Assembly (NCBI GenBank): GCA_049724395.1
Contig: JAUGWO010000127.1
Span: forward strand, 1 to 64,000
From: Spongospora subterranea f. sp. subterranea
Lineage: Eukaryota > Endomyxa: Phytomyxea > Phytomyxea > Plasmodiophorida
DNA: 64,000 nt
Reading direction: 5' to 3'
Shown here: piece by piece, positions 36,033 to 46,960 of the stretch
Layout: every line of letters starts with the position of its first letter
How positions within the stretch are numbered: the stretch's first letter is position 1
Made by a program: the position numbers and the translations under genes
The notes under the pieces: model-generated
What the model saw: the letters and a program-made list of their open reading frames with translations, nothing else
Database searches by the model: none
Told to the model about the DNA's origin: nothing

Positions 36033-36797
36033 CTAAATCAACATCCCCTGCGAATTCTTTTGCAAACTCATTCCTGACGATGATAAGACGGTTTTTTTCG
36101 GTAGTGTAGGTACTCGAAGCGGTATCCCCGCTGCAGGAATTGCCCAGACGGTACCTGTGAGTGACAGCGGCTTATCGAGTTTTGCAGGTGCGGAATAGAA
36201 CTCTATATCTATATGCCGAGGACGACCAATCACATTCACATAAAAGGCGACAGGTTGCTTGAAGATCACCCTTGTTCTAAAACAGCTGACTATTTTTTAT
36301 TAAATCCCAGCATTCTATTGAAAAAAAGTTGAGGAGTTGTAAGATTTTTTTTGCAGGAATCGATATATTGACTCCGCTGGCGCCGGCGTTGTGAGTGGCC
36401 AGCGACGTCGGCAAACCAACGTGGGATAGGAAACATGTGTGGCGATACTTGGTGTATTTAATATTAACGGTGCACTGATTCGAAGATGATACTCTGGTGC
36501 CGATCCAGTACAGTCGGTGTGTTGTGAACGGTGTAATGTTCGTGTAATCAATGTGTAACTGCAACGACGCAGTCCAGAAAAAGTCCGTTCAACGTTTGGT
36601 CTCGGGACTGAGTTGTAGGTCGGATCGGGAACAGGATCATTATCATTATTAACAGCGAACAACAACATTGCCGGTAGAGGAACTACCATGACCGGATCGC
36701 GATTGTGATCGTGCACATAGGCCCCGCTAGTACGAGCGGCTTCTGTTCCAGCTGCGGTCGTTGCCTGTCCGAAACGGAGCGATGCTCTTGTCTGCAT
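36033..36797 (-). CDS. Uncharacterised protein, about three exons
   Basis: First exon from ATG 36797 (MQTRASLRFGQATTAAGTEA), with a hydrophobic stretch VVPLPAMLLFAV at about residues 37-48. A 35-bp intron could join ...VPRPN to LHIDYTNITPFTTHRLYWIG, and a later exon reads VIFKQPVAFYVNVIGRPRHIDIEFYSAPAKL. The alternation of short hydrophobic and polar stretches suggests beta strands after a membrane anchor or signal. No family recognised. The third exon's borders are open; it may end near 36033. Confidence 0.4.
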
Positions 36798-37183
36798 CGA
36801 ATTCCCCTTATCTGGAATAAGACAGCAATGAAAACATCATTAAATGTTCCAGGGTGCATCGCATCGCATGAAGGTACCGAAATGTTCTGTTGACCCATCA
36901 TGCCCCTCCAGACTGGATGGGTTTGACAATTTTGAATGCAAAAACCACGTCGAACTTTGCAAATGGTCTCCGCCCTATGAAGGGTTTTTACGTTTTCAAT
37001 GACTCATGGTTTTCACCAGTTGAAAGTTCCGTTCGCCGTCGATGTGATTGACAATTTTTCTGACAACCTGCGAATGTACTGACGTTGATGGTATTGATAG
37101 GTCACAGTGATGTCTCTGCGAAAGCAGTCGGGTTTGCATCATATTCTAATTTACATTATTATTGGACCAGTTCACCAGGCAAT

Positions 37184-39616
37184 ATGAAGCTAAGTTCTAT
37201 CGTTGAAGGTGAAGAGCAATTGTCTGTGTGGTCCGGCTATTTTAATAAGACATTACATGAACGTCAAGATCAATTATCATTAGCATTCCCTCATATTGAT
37301 CCCGCTATTCTTGAAGGGGTATTCCATTTCAGTACAAGAATTCGTTACAAACTGACACTTTTCACTTCAGGGTGGATTATCCAATTCTGTTGCAGACGTC
37401 ATGGTTGAGAACTGTATCGGAACGCTAGGAATGCCAATGGGTGTTGCGCCGACCTTTTTTATCAACGGAGTTCATTATGTTGTACCCATGGCTGTCGAAG
37501 AACCATCTGTCATTGCTGCTGCATCAGGCGCTGCCAAACTCATTGCCGCTTCTGGCGGGTTTGTTTCCCAATCTACACCTAACGTAATGACTGGCCAGAT
37601 CCAAATCCTAGATATATCTGATGCAGAAGAGGCGTGTCGTTTGATCGTTGCACAGCGTCAAAGTTTAATCGACACCGCCAATACCTTTTGTGCGTCGATG
37701 CAAAAGCGCGGCGGTGGCGTCGTCAACCTTGAGCCTAGAGTTGTTGAACAAAGGAACCCCGAACGAAGGTGCCAAAAATTCATTGTCGTCCACATTTATA
37801 TGGATGTTTGCGAATCTATGGGTGCCAATGTTGTCAATACCGTTGCTGAAGGGCTGTCTCCTTCCCTAATCGCGCTGGTTGGCGGACGAGTTGGGCTTCG
37901 CATTCTCAGTAATCTGTGTTTGGAGCGTCGATCGAAGACTTCATTTCGTATCCCTTTCAGTCAACTGATGTGGAAGGGCACTGATGGAGCAGTTGTCGCC
38001 AATCGTATCGTTCTGAAGCTTACGAGTTTGCGGAGGCAGATCCATTCCGCGCATCGACTCATAACAAGGGAATTATGAATGGGATGGATGCAGTTGCACT
38101 GGCAACTGGACAAGACTGGCGAGCAATTGAGGCAGCTGGACATGCATATGCTTGTCGCAATGGCTACTACGGGTCAATTACGTCGTATGAGATCGATGGC
38201 GACTTCTTGGTCGGATCATTAGAGATGCCAATTGCTGTGGGCACGAAAGGTGGTGCTCTTCACACACACCCTGCATACAAGTTCACGCATGCGCTACTCG
38301 GCAATCCCTCGGCGCAAACGTTGGCCCAGATTATCCTCTCTGTCGGCTTAGCGCAGAATTTCGCCGCTCTTCGTGCATTAGCTATTGAAGGGATTCAAAA
38401 GGGACACATGAGCCTGCACGCCCGTAATATCGCTGTGGCAGCTGGTGTCTCGAGTGATCTTGTACCAGAGGTGGCCATGTACATGGTTGTCCGAGGCTCC
38501 GTTAACGTCGCCACGGCATGTGAATATCTCGAAGCGCATAAGCTCATGTCTGATTTATACGCTAAAGCTCCCTGTGCCATTCGTGAATCTATCCCCAGCA
38601 CATTTCACATCACGGTCTGCAATACCTCTGTCAACGGTAATGACCTTTCATTGAACGTGGCACTTCCTACGTTGGCGAATAATTCTCCGGTACACGTTGT
38701 TTTGAAGGAAGGTCATCCGAGTCACCCTCTGCAAGATGCCTTATTGGGCCCAAAAAAAGGAGTTGCCTGGCTGTCATCTGTTTACAGTAGCCTGGAACAG
38801 ACCGAGTTGATTCTGCTGGAACCACCTAGGTGGAATGTCAAACTGATCAAGAAACTCAAATTAGCCTGTGTTGCGTCCAATCTGATCGCGTACAATCTTA
38901 TGCGGACGTTTCCAAACCAGACTCGCAAATGCCTGAATTCAATTCTTCAAATCGGGAAATCTGATCCCCGGTTGGTAATCAAAGCAATGAATGATGCCCA
39001 TTACGATCCGGTTCTTGCTGTTGGCTTACCACTTCTCTACGCTCTCGCTCAGATGTTCGACTACAACGTAGAACAATTCGTACAGAAGAAATTACTGGCG
39101 CATTCGCTTCGTGCCGAGTTTCGTGATATGGTTACGTGCTTAGCTGACCATCCTTTAAAGGGTTGTGTTGCTGATCCATCTCTCTCTGACGATGAACTAT
39201 TGGCTGAACTAATGTCCAGTGGTCATTACAAGCGTTGGCCTGCCACTCTCTTTCTTTTGTGCGATTCTCTGTCAATCAACTTGTCAATGTTAACTGCTGA
39301 ACGTATTGATCATCTTCACCGATTGGGAAGTTACTTCTCGTTCGAAGCGATGTTTGCCCATGATTTCGCCAAGTATGATCGCGATCAAGCGGCTGGATCG
39401 GTTTGCAACATCTACAAGAGATTCCTCGACATTCGTCGCCTGGTCCATAGCTCCCTTACATTGAGGCGTTACTGGGATACAGCCAACGTGATTTGTGAGA
39501 GAGAGCGGGTATCGATCATGAAGATGCAGCATTCCGAGACGTTATTGGATGTTGAGCGGTTTCTTGAGACATCGCAGAAAGTTCGTGCCCATTATGGTGC
39601 CCCACCAACACGATAG
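37184..39616 (+). CDS. Class II (bacterial-type) 3-hydroxy-3-methylglutaryl-CoA reductase with C-terminal extension
   Basis: Interconverts HMG-CoA and mevalonate for isoprenoid and sterol supply. Two exons, 37184-37318 and 37371-39616 (52-bp intron). Class II hallmarks: [20 protein letters not shown] with the catalytic Glu, [49 protein letters not shown] with the catalytic Lys, GQDWRAIEA with the catalytic Asp, and [10 protein letters not shown] with the catalytic His. It lacks the membrane anchor of the eukaryotic class I enzyme. After about 38540, where class II enzymes end, a further 350 residues or so follow with no family I know. The frame slips by one base near 38010-38015 (between ANRIV and [13 protein letters not shown]), which is a sequence error or a true mutation. 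Likely acquired from a prokaryote. Confidence 0.85.
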
Positions 39617-39711
39617 GTATCTAGTGATATTGATATTACATATTATTGTCGTATATTATATCAAATAAATTAACAATCAATTATTTAGTATCGATATTTG
39701 GCAAAAACGTA

Positions 39712-40725
39712 TCAACTTGTAATAGCGTAACCGCGAGTGGTAGAATCCTGCACATCCTGGACACAATTGGGACAAGTCCTCCTGATCTTGAGCCATTCGT
39801 CCATACATAACCGATGGAACTGGTGCTTACACGATCCAAGCAAGCGGATGTCTGCAGAATAAACACGGATTAGCGACCAGGGCAGGTTAGATCGAATTAT
39901 ATACCGTCGCCAACATGAATATCCGCTAAACAAATGGCGCAAGGAACAGGTCCCGAATGTAGCTGAAATTTATAAATGGGAACGCGATCTATTTCTTGAT
40001 CAGATAGACCCAATCTAGAGAATTCATTCCTTGTATTTTCCAAATTTATCCCTATTTCCAAGTACCGATTTGTAATGAAAGGCATTTCATGATGAAAATG
40101 CTGTCCAATTATGGTGACTATACTGTGAATTGCGACAATCCCTGCCGGATATCCACTTCCTGAACGTGATAGATAATCACGATGTGCCATGGAAAATAAA
40201 ACAGCAAAGAGGGTCACTTTTTGAGAAAACAAGCCGAGTCAGGATCTTTAACAACCATGCCATAATGCATTGAAGCTTACAATGAGCGAGTGAGTATACA
40301 ACCCATCCAATAAACCACGATTGAGAAGTGATGGAAGGAAGACATGAACCTCCAGATCTCCATAGCCAATGCAGACCGAGAGCTGACCAGATCCAGAGGA
40401 ATGGATATAAAACGGCAAATAAAAGAACAGCTAATGCATAGGCCCATTTCCTAAAAATACAAATGAACATTTTAGCTAGGCGTGTTCATAAAAAGAATAA
40501 TATTAGACCTAACCTGGACACAGAGTCAGAACAACATAACATATGTGTTAGTCGAAATGATAAAGACGACGACATATGGGTGATTAGCCACTTATCCATA
40601 GGATAGTAGCATGAGGAATAGAATTCCGAATACCTCGAGACCATCAAGGTCAATCCACCTAATCCGACGCACACGATGATTTCACGCCATACTATCATCA
40701 GATGGGAGGAGGAATCTAGAAACAC
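39712..40725 (-). CDS. Membrane-anchored RING-H2 E3 ubiquitin ligase
   Basis: Probable ubiquitin ligase. Exon 1 (40725-40514) holds a membrane segment (IIVCVGLGGLTLMVS). A 64-bp intron leads to exon 2 from 40449 (KWAYALAVLLFAVLYPFLWIW, another span). A later exon has further hydrophobic stretches and the first RING pair CAICLADIHVGD. A 52-bp intron then joins to DIRLLGSCKHQFHRLCMDEWLKIRRTCPNC. Together this gives C-x2-C..C-x-H-x2-H-x2-C..C-x2-C, the RING-H2 pattern, near the C-terminus. The layout (about four spans, then a RING) resembles plant and fungal transmembrane RING ligases of the secretory system. The middle intron border is uncertain. Confidence 0.75.
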
Positions 40726-40964
40726 TGACTGCTCAATATATCTGGCCCATCAGAGACATGAAAGGGCAATAAGATAAGGCAGATCCCAAAAAAGGTCATC
40801 GATGGGCCAATATCACAGACCCTTGCGAAAACCTTTCTGGAGGACATGATTGGGCAAAGGCAGATCCAAGGAAGGTAATTAACGAGTCAAAACATAAACG
40901 CTTTTCTAAGACTATCTTGCAGAAGGCCCGGATATGATGATCACTGATCTTTACTGATATACAT

Positions 40965-43674
40965 TTACAGATCGACGTATTTAGCTAGAGATGAGATCAT
41001 GAATAGCTTGCAGTCTAAAGCTTTTTCAGAATCATCGTCAAGATCAACAGGACCAGATTCAAGAGAACTCATCAACGCTTTGTACTTGTCCATGGCCTTG
41101 AATGTCCCATCCTTGTTTTTACGATATTTTTCAGTACCTGATTCTCCAGCCTGCTCTTCATGAAGTGCAAGAACAGCCCATGTCGTAAACTCTTCGCGGA
41201 TGAAGAGTGCTGACTTTTGTTCCGAATCGGTCATATTGGCTTGCCCCAGCAACTTGACTGCTTCTGCTGCATTCTCTTTGGGTCCCAACTTAGCGAATCG
41301 CCCCAGACGCTGACGAACTTTGTCATTACCACCTAATAAGTTTTGAGATATTCCATTCGCACTAGGAGACTGAGGAGAGGCGGATGATGATGAAGGCGTA
41401 GAGTGATTGGAAGAAGATGGAGCATTGGAAGGCAGGACATTACCAGTAGATGAACCGGAATTTAATTGTGATGATCCTTTGCTAGCCCCGTTGTCGCCAG
41501 AGGAACTTGAATTTGATGACGAATTACTAGCCCCATTGTCGCCCCCCGACTCCTTCTGTGAGGAAACGAAGGCGTCGATGTCAAGATCATCTCCTGCTAT
41601 CGACTTCAATTCGGTTTTCAACTTTTCAATATCTTTTTCCTTATCGTTGATCAACTCTGAGCTAGGATGCATTCCACGCTTGTCATTCTCAATTTCGGTG
41701 GACAACCTAGCGATATTGTCGGCGATTGTCTTCGAACTTGTCTGCTTATCAATACTTAAATCTTTAACGTCTCTTCGAGAGTATTGTTTCCCACTCGATG
41801 AAGTTGAGTTTGTCGCACCACTGGAACTATCCTTGGTCTTCTTGTACGTAGTAGAAAATGAGCTAATAAATTCCTCAACATCCAGATCATCGCCAGCGAT
41901 TGACTGTAATTCTTTTTTTGCGTCGCCAATCTCCTTGCGTTTTCTGTCAATTTTGACGGATGAGTCGGACTTCATATTGCCCATTTCTCCATCAATTTCA
42001 GTGGACAATTCAACAATTTTCTTGGCGATTGTCCCTGAGCGGGCTTGTTTACTGGAGTCAAGGTTTTTGACGTCTTTTCGAGAGTGTTTCGCGCTTGATG
42101 ACGATGCCAAGGAAACCTGATTATCGCCACTGGAAAAGGAGCTGATATATGCGTCAACATCAAGATCACCATGGCCAAGGACGCTCAGCTCGGATTTGCT
42201 CGCATCGATGACCTTCTTTTTCGATTTCGTGAGGTCGGAATCTCCATTACCTTGAGATATCTCCAATTTAACTTCATCGGACAATTTCGAAGCCTTTTCG
42301 CCGATGCTCTGAGCTTGAGTTTGATCATCTTTGGATAAATTTTTTACATCAATCTTTTTGCCTCCATTGCTCGACTTAGTAGAGCTCGCATCGGAACTTT
42401 GAGACTTCGTTGAACTTTGCGATGAAGACGACGCTTTACTAGCCAGACCGCCTGCACTCGAAGTTGACCTTGTGCCGCTATTGTCTGATCCAGAAATTAA
42501 TCCCTTGCTGTTGTCGCCACCGCCGGCCGATAATCCCTGGTCGCTATTGCTTGTCCCCGAAGATGATCCCTGGCCGGTTTTGCTTGTCCCAGAAGATGAT
42601 ACCTGGCCGCTATTGCTTGTCCCAGAAGGTGACCCCTTGATGCTGGCACCAGTGCCAGACGATGATCCCTTGCCAACTGAGACAGACGACGATCCACCAA
42701 CGCTCGAACTTTTGTCTTGCGTGATTCCACCGTCGAATCCTCCCCCACCATGGGTATCGCTGACGAATGAATCGACATTGAAGTCACTTCCAGCAATTTG
42801 TTTGATCTGTCCCTTGACACTAGTAAGCTCTGACATCTTCTTGTTGAAGTCGGGAGAGTTTCCTTTTCCTTGACTCTTCAGATCGTTACACTGCTTTTGA
42901 AGGGATGCACCCTGTTTTCCCAGCTCATTGCATTTAGCTTGATTAGATGATGACAGATTGCTGATGGAACTCTTGCCAGTAGCTGAACCTCCTGAGGAAC
43001 CTTTTGCACCACCGGAAGCAGGACCTCCAGATGAACCTTTAGGAGATCCACTACCGCCTCCTGGAGAAGGTTTACCTCCGCCACTGCCGCCTCCTTGAGA
43101 GGGTTTAGGAGCACCTCCACCAGCGCCACCTCCTTGTGAAGGTTTAGGAGCACCTCCACCAGCGCCACCTCCTTGTGAAGGTTTAGGAGCACCTCCACCA
43201 GCGCCACCTCCTTGTGAAGGTTTAGGAGCACCTCCACCACCGCCACCAGGAGCACCTCCGCCACCACCACCAGGGGAAGGCTTTGGAGCACCTCCACCAC
43301 CACCACCAGGAGCACCACCACCACCACCACCAGGAGCACCACCACCACCACCATGAGCACCGCCACCACCACCAGGAGCACCTCCACCACCACCACCACC
43401 AGACGGTTTCGGAGCACCACCGCCGCCACCTCCGCCACCGCCGCCGCCACCTCCGCCACCGCCGCCGCCGCCACCGCCGCCGCCTGAAGGTGATAAAAAC
43501 TGTTTGAGCTACACTATTCCGCAAGTGGACGCAAAGCAAAATTACTGTAGCTGGCTGTAAGTGGAATGAACGACCGACGAAGGCGCCCTTGAGATGCAGA
43601 TTCAGCATCAACGATAAGCACAATAACAGCAGCGAATAGGGTCAGCCTTATAGCAACGCCAATTAACGCCATGC
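40965..43674 (-). CDS. Secreted Gly-rich protein with repeated coiled-coil modules
   Basis: Exon 1 (43674-43546) starts MALIGVAIRLTLFAAVIVCL, a signal peptide or anchor. A 37-bp intron fits in phase to exon 2 (43508-40965), giving about 890 residues. Exon 2 begins with a Gly/Ala/Pro region, including three to four 13-residue repeats GGGAGGGAPKPSQ, and then Ser-rich linkers. Four modules of about 75-80 residues follow. Each has a polar helix and ends with a motif such as IAGDDLDVEEFISS (also GSDFNVDSFVSD, GHGDLDVDAYISS, GDDLDIDAFVSS). Modules two to four open with DVKNL or DVKDL. They are separated by Ser/Gly/Asn linkers. The last 110 residues or so form a charged helical domain (from RQRLGRFAKLG to LAKYVDL). 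No known family; an extracellular, wall or adhesive role is inference. Confidence 0.75.
43100..43230 (-). repeat. 39-bp in-frame tandem repeat
   Basis: Three to four perfect or near-perfect copies of a 39-bp unit (GGAGGTGGCGCTGGTGGAGG plus TGCTCCTAAACCTTCACAA on the coding strand), each encoding 13 residues of the Gly-rich protein. Perfect copies mean recent expansion. Confidence 0.9.
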
Positions 43675-44020
43675 TTTCAGCCTTATGGATCAAGATAGGC
43701 GATAAACAATTGGGACTTCCTTGATATTTTCAGAATGAAATCAGGCGTGACAATTGGAATCAGATGGCCAACCCGACACCATGTTGACTCATCATAGGAC
43801 GAACATGCAAGTTGAAGACCGGAACGTTCGTCACGCCATGTTTACCGAAAATTGAAGAAAAATGTAGGGATCCAGCAACGAGCGGATTAGAGTCACGACG
43901 TCTACTATCATTGACGACCTACAAATCGAAACATAAACGTAGCAGAACTGCATGAGTTATCCTCGGCATTTACAGCAAACTTCATTGCACTGGATGGTTG
44001 ACAGTTTCTCAGTTTAATTC
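43675..44020. other. Intergenic, no gene seen
   Basis: The 5' flank of the Gly-rich protein gene and 3' flank of LCMT1, both on the minus strand. No open frame or repeat of note. Confidence 0.6.
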
Positions 44021-45178
44021 TTATCGAAGTTGGTTAGGCCTGAAGGCGACTGCAGCAAACTTTGCGTATACACCAATCAAGAATCTTGGTGACGACAAGG
44101 CGACCACAACAGCGTAGTGCGCTTGTATCAAATGCCATTCTTCAAACTCATCAAACATCTCTAGTAATTCTATCCTCCTGACATCATCGCGATCTAGAAC
44201 AGTTTCCTGAATTTGGATCTGGACCTCAGAATCACCAATGGTTAATATTCTTGATAGTTACATATATTAAGTTCATGTCCAGCGCATGGGACAATGCCCA
44301 TCCACGAGAAAGAAATCGCTCTTCCTGTGAAACAAGTGTTGGATGGGAAGATATTGAGAGCAATGGGCAGCCTCGCTTCTTGAGATTGTCGCACATTGTT
44401 CTACCGAACGGGTCGTCTGGCAAAATTTGCTCATATATACAAAATGCACGGTCACCATCTGCAAACTGGGTTATTAAAGTAATGCTTGCAAAGTCATGAA
44501 TTATACCGAATGTATCAGACGTCCATTGTAAAAGAGCGTCGGCATAATCTGGTTGAACATAAATCAAAACGCATTCACTAAGGAACAATGTTGGTGAAGA
44601 GAAGTCTACAGCGGCAACTTCGAGGTTGGACTTGAGCGCCGCCAAATCACGAAAATCGACGTTGAGTAAGCAATACTCATTGCCAGATTTATAACTGCCG
44701 GGAAAGCCTTCAATATTTTCCAACGAAGCTGTTAATGCGTCAACCAAAATAGGAAGCTTGCGAATCAGATTTGCTTTGTGCTGAGTCACGGCCTTATAAT
44801 CGATTTCCACGTATAAATTTGGAGCAAGGTTCTCTTCTTTCATGGTGAAGAACAAGGTATCAAACCCTCCTGGAAGCCAGCGACAAGATCAACGAAGATT
44901 TTTTTCCTAACGGATTAACTACCTCCGAACGATATTATTTGACATCCCAAATTGTCGGACCGACATTTTCTGACGAAGTCCCTAGCAATATCGCGAATGA
45001 CAGCCACTCGCGTATAATAGCCGCGATTAATTAAAGGTGCCCTCTTAGTCGATCTCCTGACCATCGCTTGCACATAGGGATCGTGAAAGTAGGCTAATTT
45101 CGCAGCAGATGCCTTGCTACCCATGGCATCGTGAGCCGTGTCTTGAACGGCTTCATCAATACCAACAGAATGCATCAT
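44021..45178 (-). CDS. Leucine carboxyl methyltransferase 1 (LCMT1/Ppm1-like)
   Basis: Methylates the C-terminal leucine of the PP2A catalytic subunit using S-adenosylmethionine. Three exons, 45178-44923, 44869-44262 and 44224-44021, with introns of 53 and 37 bp, give 355 residues in one frame. The SAM-binding start is split by the first intron: QIISFGG then GFDTLFF. Other family signatures are LYVEIDYKAVTQHKA, NVDFRDLAALKSNL, PTLFLSECVLIYVQPDYADALLQW and the C-terminal EMFDEFEEWHLIQAHY. The start MMHSVGIDEAVQDTAHDA fits the usual short N-terminus before the helix SKASAAKLAYFHDPYV. Complete, no defects seen. Confidence 0.9.
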
Positions 45179-45889
45179 TCAATAATGTATATGACCCGAT
45201 GTTGCGGTTCTATGTAGGCTACGGTTACCGTGCGTGTGGTGGCCGTGCGCGAGCTCACTGTTGGCATGGGGTCGGTCAATCATCATCTCCCGTCATTGAT
45301 GTTACAACAGGTCACGTGTGTTTAAGATGAATTACGTTCACCAAATTTTTATCTTATGCCAACATACCATCATCCTTAGCTGCACAACACCAAGATATTC
45401 CACTTGCCGACTCCTCAAGGCATGGATGCGTTAGCATTGCCAGCACATGAGGTCGCATCAACTAGGAAACAGTTCGATCTGATTTATCTGCGTTTTTACC
45501 TCGCAAAATAAGGGCTTTGTGCACCAATGCCTCAAAATCAATAAAAAGGGTGAGCATGACGAAATACAACGTCAAATGCGATTTGGTAAGGACTCATTTC
45601 CGTCACTATACAACGCAGTTGACAAGTTTGCTTGTCGACCGTCGTAAATGGGATTTTATCTGCAGTCGCCGTTCATGTGAAATACGAAATAGCAGCCTTG
45701 CAACTATTCAAGTGTGCCTGTGATCAAGTATAGACGGATTTGAAATTGTGCGGTTACTCCAATTGTTTTGTATTCCTTCTGCGTTGTTTTAAAATAATAT
45801 TGACTGCTTTTTTTGCGCGAACACTTGCTTTGAAGGACCTTTATTTAAATCTTGCCTTTTTGTCTTTTCGCAGTAACTTTTTCAAAAGG

Positions 45890-46144
45890 TCAGGAACACC
45901 TCCCATTGCGTCGTAACCTCTTCCGGAAGATCTGAAATTCCTCCCTTTGCGTTGTGACTAGTTTTGGCAATGATCTTGTATATCTTCCCCATTTCGCCGT
46001 CTCGATCTTGCAGACGGCTTTCTCAAGTGTATCGCAGACTCCTTGTAGTGGGATCGGACGACTGCTATCTCGCCAATCGTTTGCGAACTCAGCCACAATT
46101 GCGAGCAGGTCGTCTGGTAAATTTTCAATCATCTCTCGAATCAA
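45890..46144 (-). CDS. Possible small protein, unknown
   Basis: An 84-residue frame beginning MIREMIENLPDDLLAIVAEF, with a helical and charged composition. Its 3' part overlaps sequence related to the local repeats (CCTCCCTTTGCGTTGTGAC), which lowers confidence that it is a true gene. No family recognised. Confidence 0.25.
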   Translation of the reverse strand: MIREMIENLPDDLLAIVAEFANDWRDSSRPIPLQGVCDTLEKAVCKIETAKWGRYTRSLPKLVTTQREEFQIFRKRLRRNGRCS

Positions 46145-46186
46145 TGATAGCTCCCAAATCTGTTATGATTTGTATTTTTGACTGTT

Positions 46187-46960
46187 TACACGAATATCGG
46201 CCGACCCTGAGACACTTCAGATTGTCGGTCGACTTGAACGACATCGTGAGCTGATGTAACGGCCGAGTCGTCGTTTATCTGAAACAAGAAAAAGCAGCCT
46301 TGCAACTATTCAATTCTATGTTTAAACAGGTGCAGACGGTTGTGAAATTTGTGCAGTTACTCCATTTGTTTTGTATTCCTTCTGCGTTGTAACTTGTTTT
46401 GAAAGATGTTGAACTCCTTTCTTTGCGCTGTCACTTCTTATGAATGACCTTCAAATCCTGATCAAATCCTGCCTTTGCATTGTAACTTGTTTAACTGATG
46501 ATTTAACTCCTGACTTTGTGCCGTAACTTCTTTGAAAGATTAGGAAAACCCCTTTGCGCTGTATCACTTGAAACGAATTACAATGCAAAGGCAGGAGTTT
46601 ATCATCAGTTAAACCAAGTGACAATGCAAAGGCAGAAATTGCAGGTTTTTCAAAACAAGTGACAGCGCAAAGCCAGGAGTTCGACATCTTTTAAAACACG
46701 TTACAGCGCAGAAGGAATACAAAACAAATGGAGTAACCGCACAATTTCCAAACCGTCTATAACTTGTTCACAGATGCATACACGAATATTGGCCGACCCT
46801 GACACTTAAGATTGTCGGTCGACTTGCAACGACTTACTGAGCTGAAGCAATGCCCAAGTCGCCATTTTGTAAAGAATATAAGCAACAGCCTTGCATCTGT
46901 TCAAATTGCATTTGTGAACAAGTATAAACAGTAATTGTGCCGTTACTCCACTTGAGGTTA
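46187..46960. repeat. Direct repeats flanking the foldback
   Basis: A stretch of about 120 bp beginning CACGAATATCGGCCGACCCT and including GATTGTCGGTCGACTTG and AGCAGCCTTGCA, at about 46187-46310, recurs in the same orientation at about 46780-46905 with moderate divergence. A third partial copy (AGCAGCCTTGCAACTATTCAA to TTCTGCGTTGT) lies at about 45690-45790. Confidence 0.8.
46323..46768. repeat. Large foldback (inverted repeat), about 445 bp
   Basis: The left arm (about 46323-46540) and right arm (about 46550-46768) are reverse complements with around 85 percent identity by eye. For example, CCATTTGTTTTGTATTCCTT in the left arm matches the reverse complement of AAGGAATACAAAACAAATGG in the right. 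Each arm contains several units of about 40 bp around CTCCTGCCTTTGCATTGTAAC. It could form a long hairpin. This architecture fits a foldback or MITE-like element, or a regulatory RNA hairpin. Confidence 0.85.

Noticed and set aside
41407-42120. 237-residue plus-strand frame rich in Leu/Ser
   Set aside because: Antisense shadow of the repeat modules in the secreted Gly-rich protein, whose strand is fixed by frame continuity and module conservation.
42878-43623. Val-rich, His-rich and Trp/Arg-rich frames on both strands
   Set aside because: Alternative readings of GGN-type repeats. Only the Gly frame joins in phase to the downstream modules.
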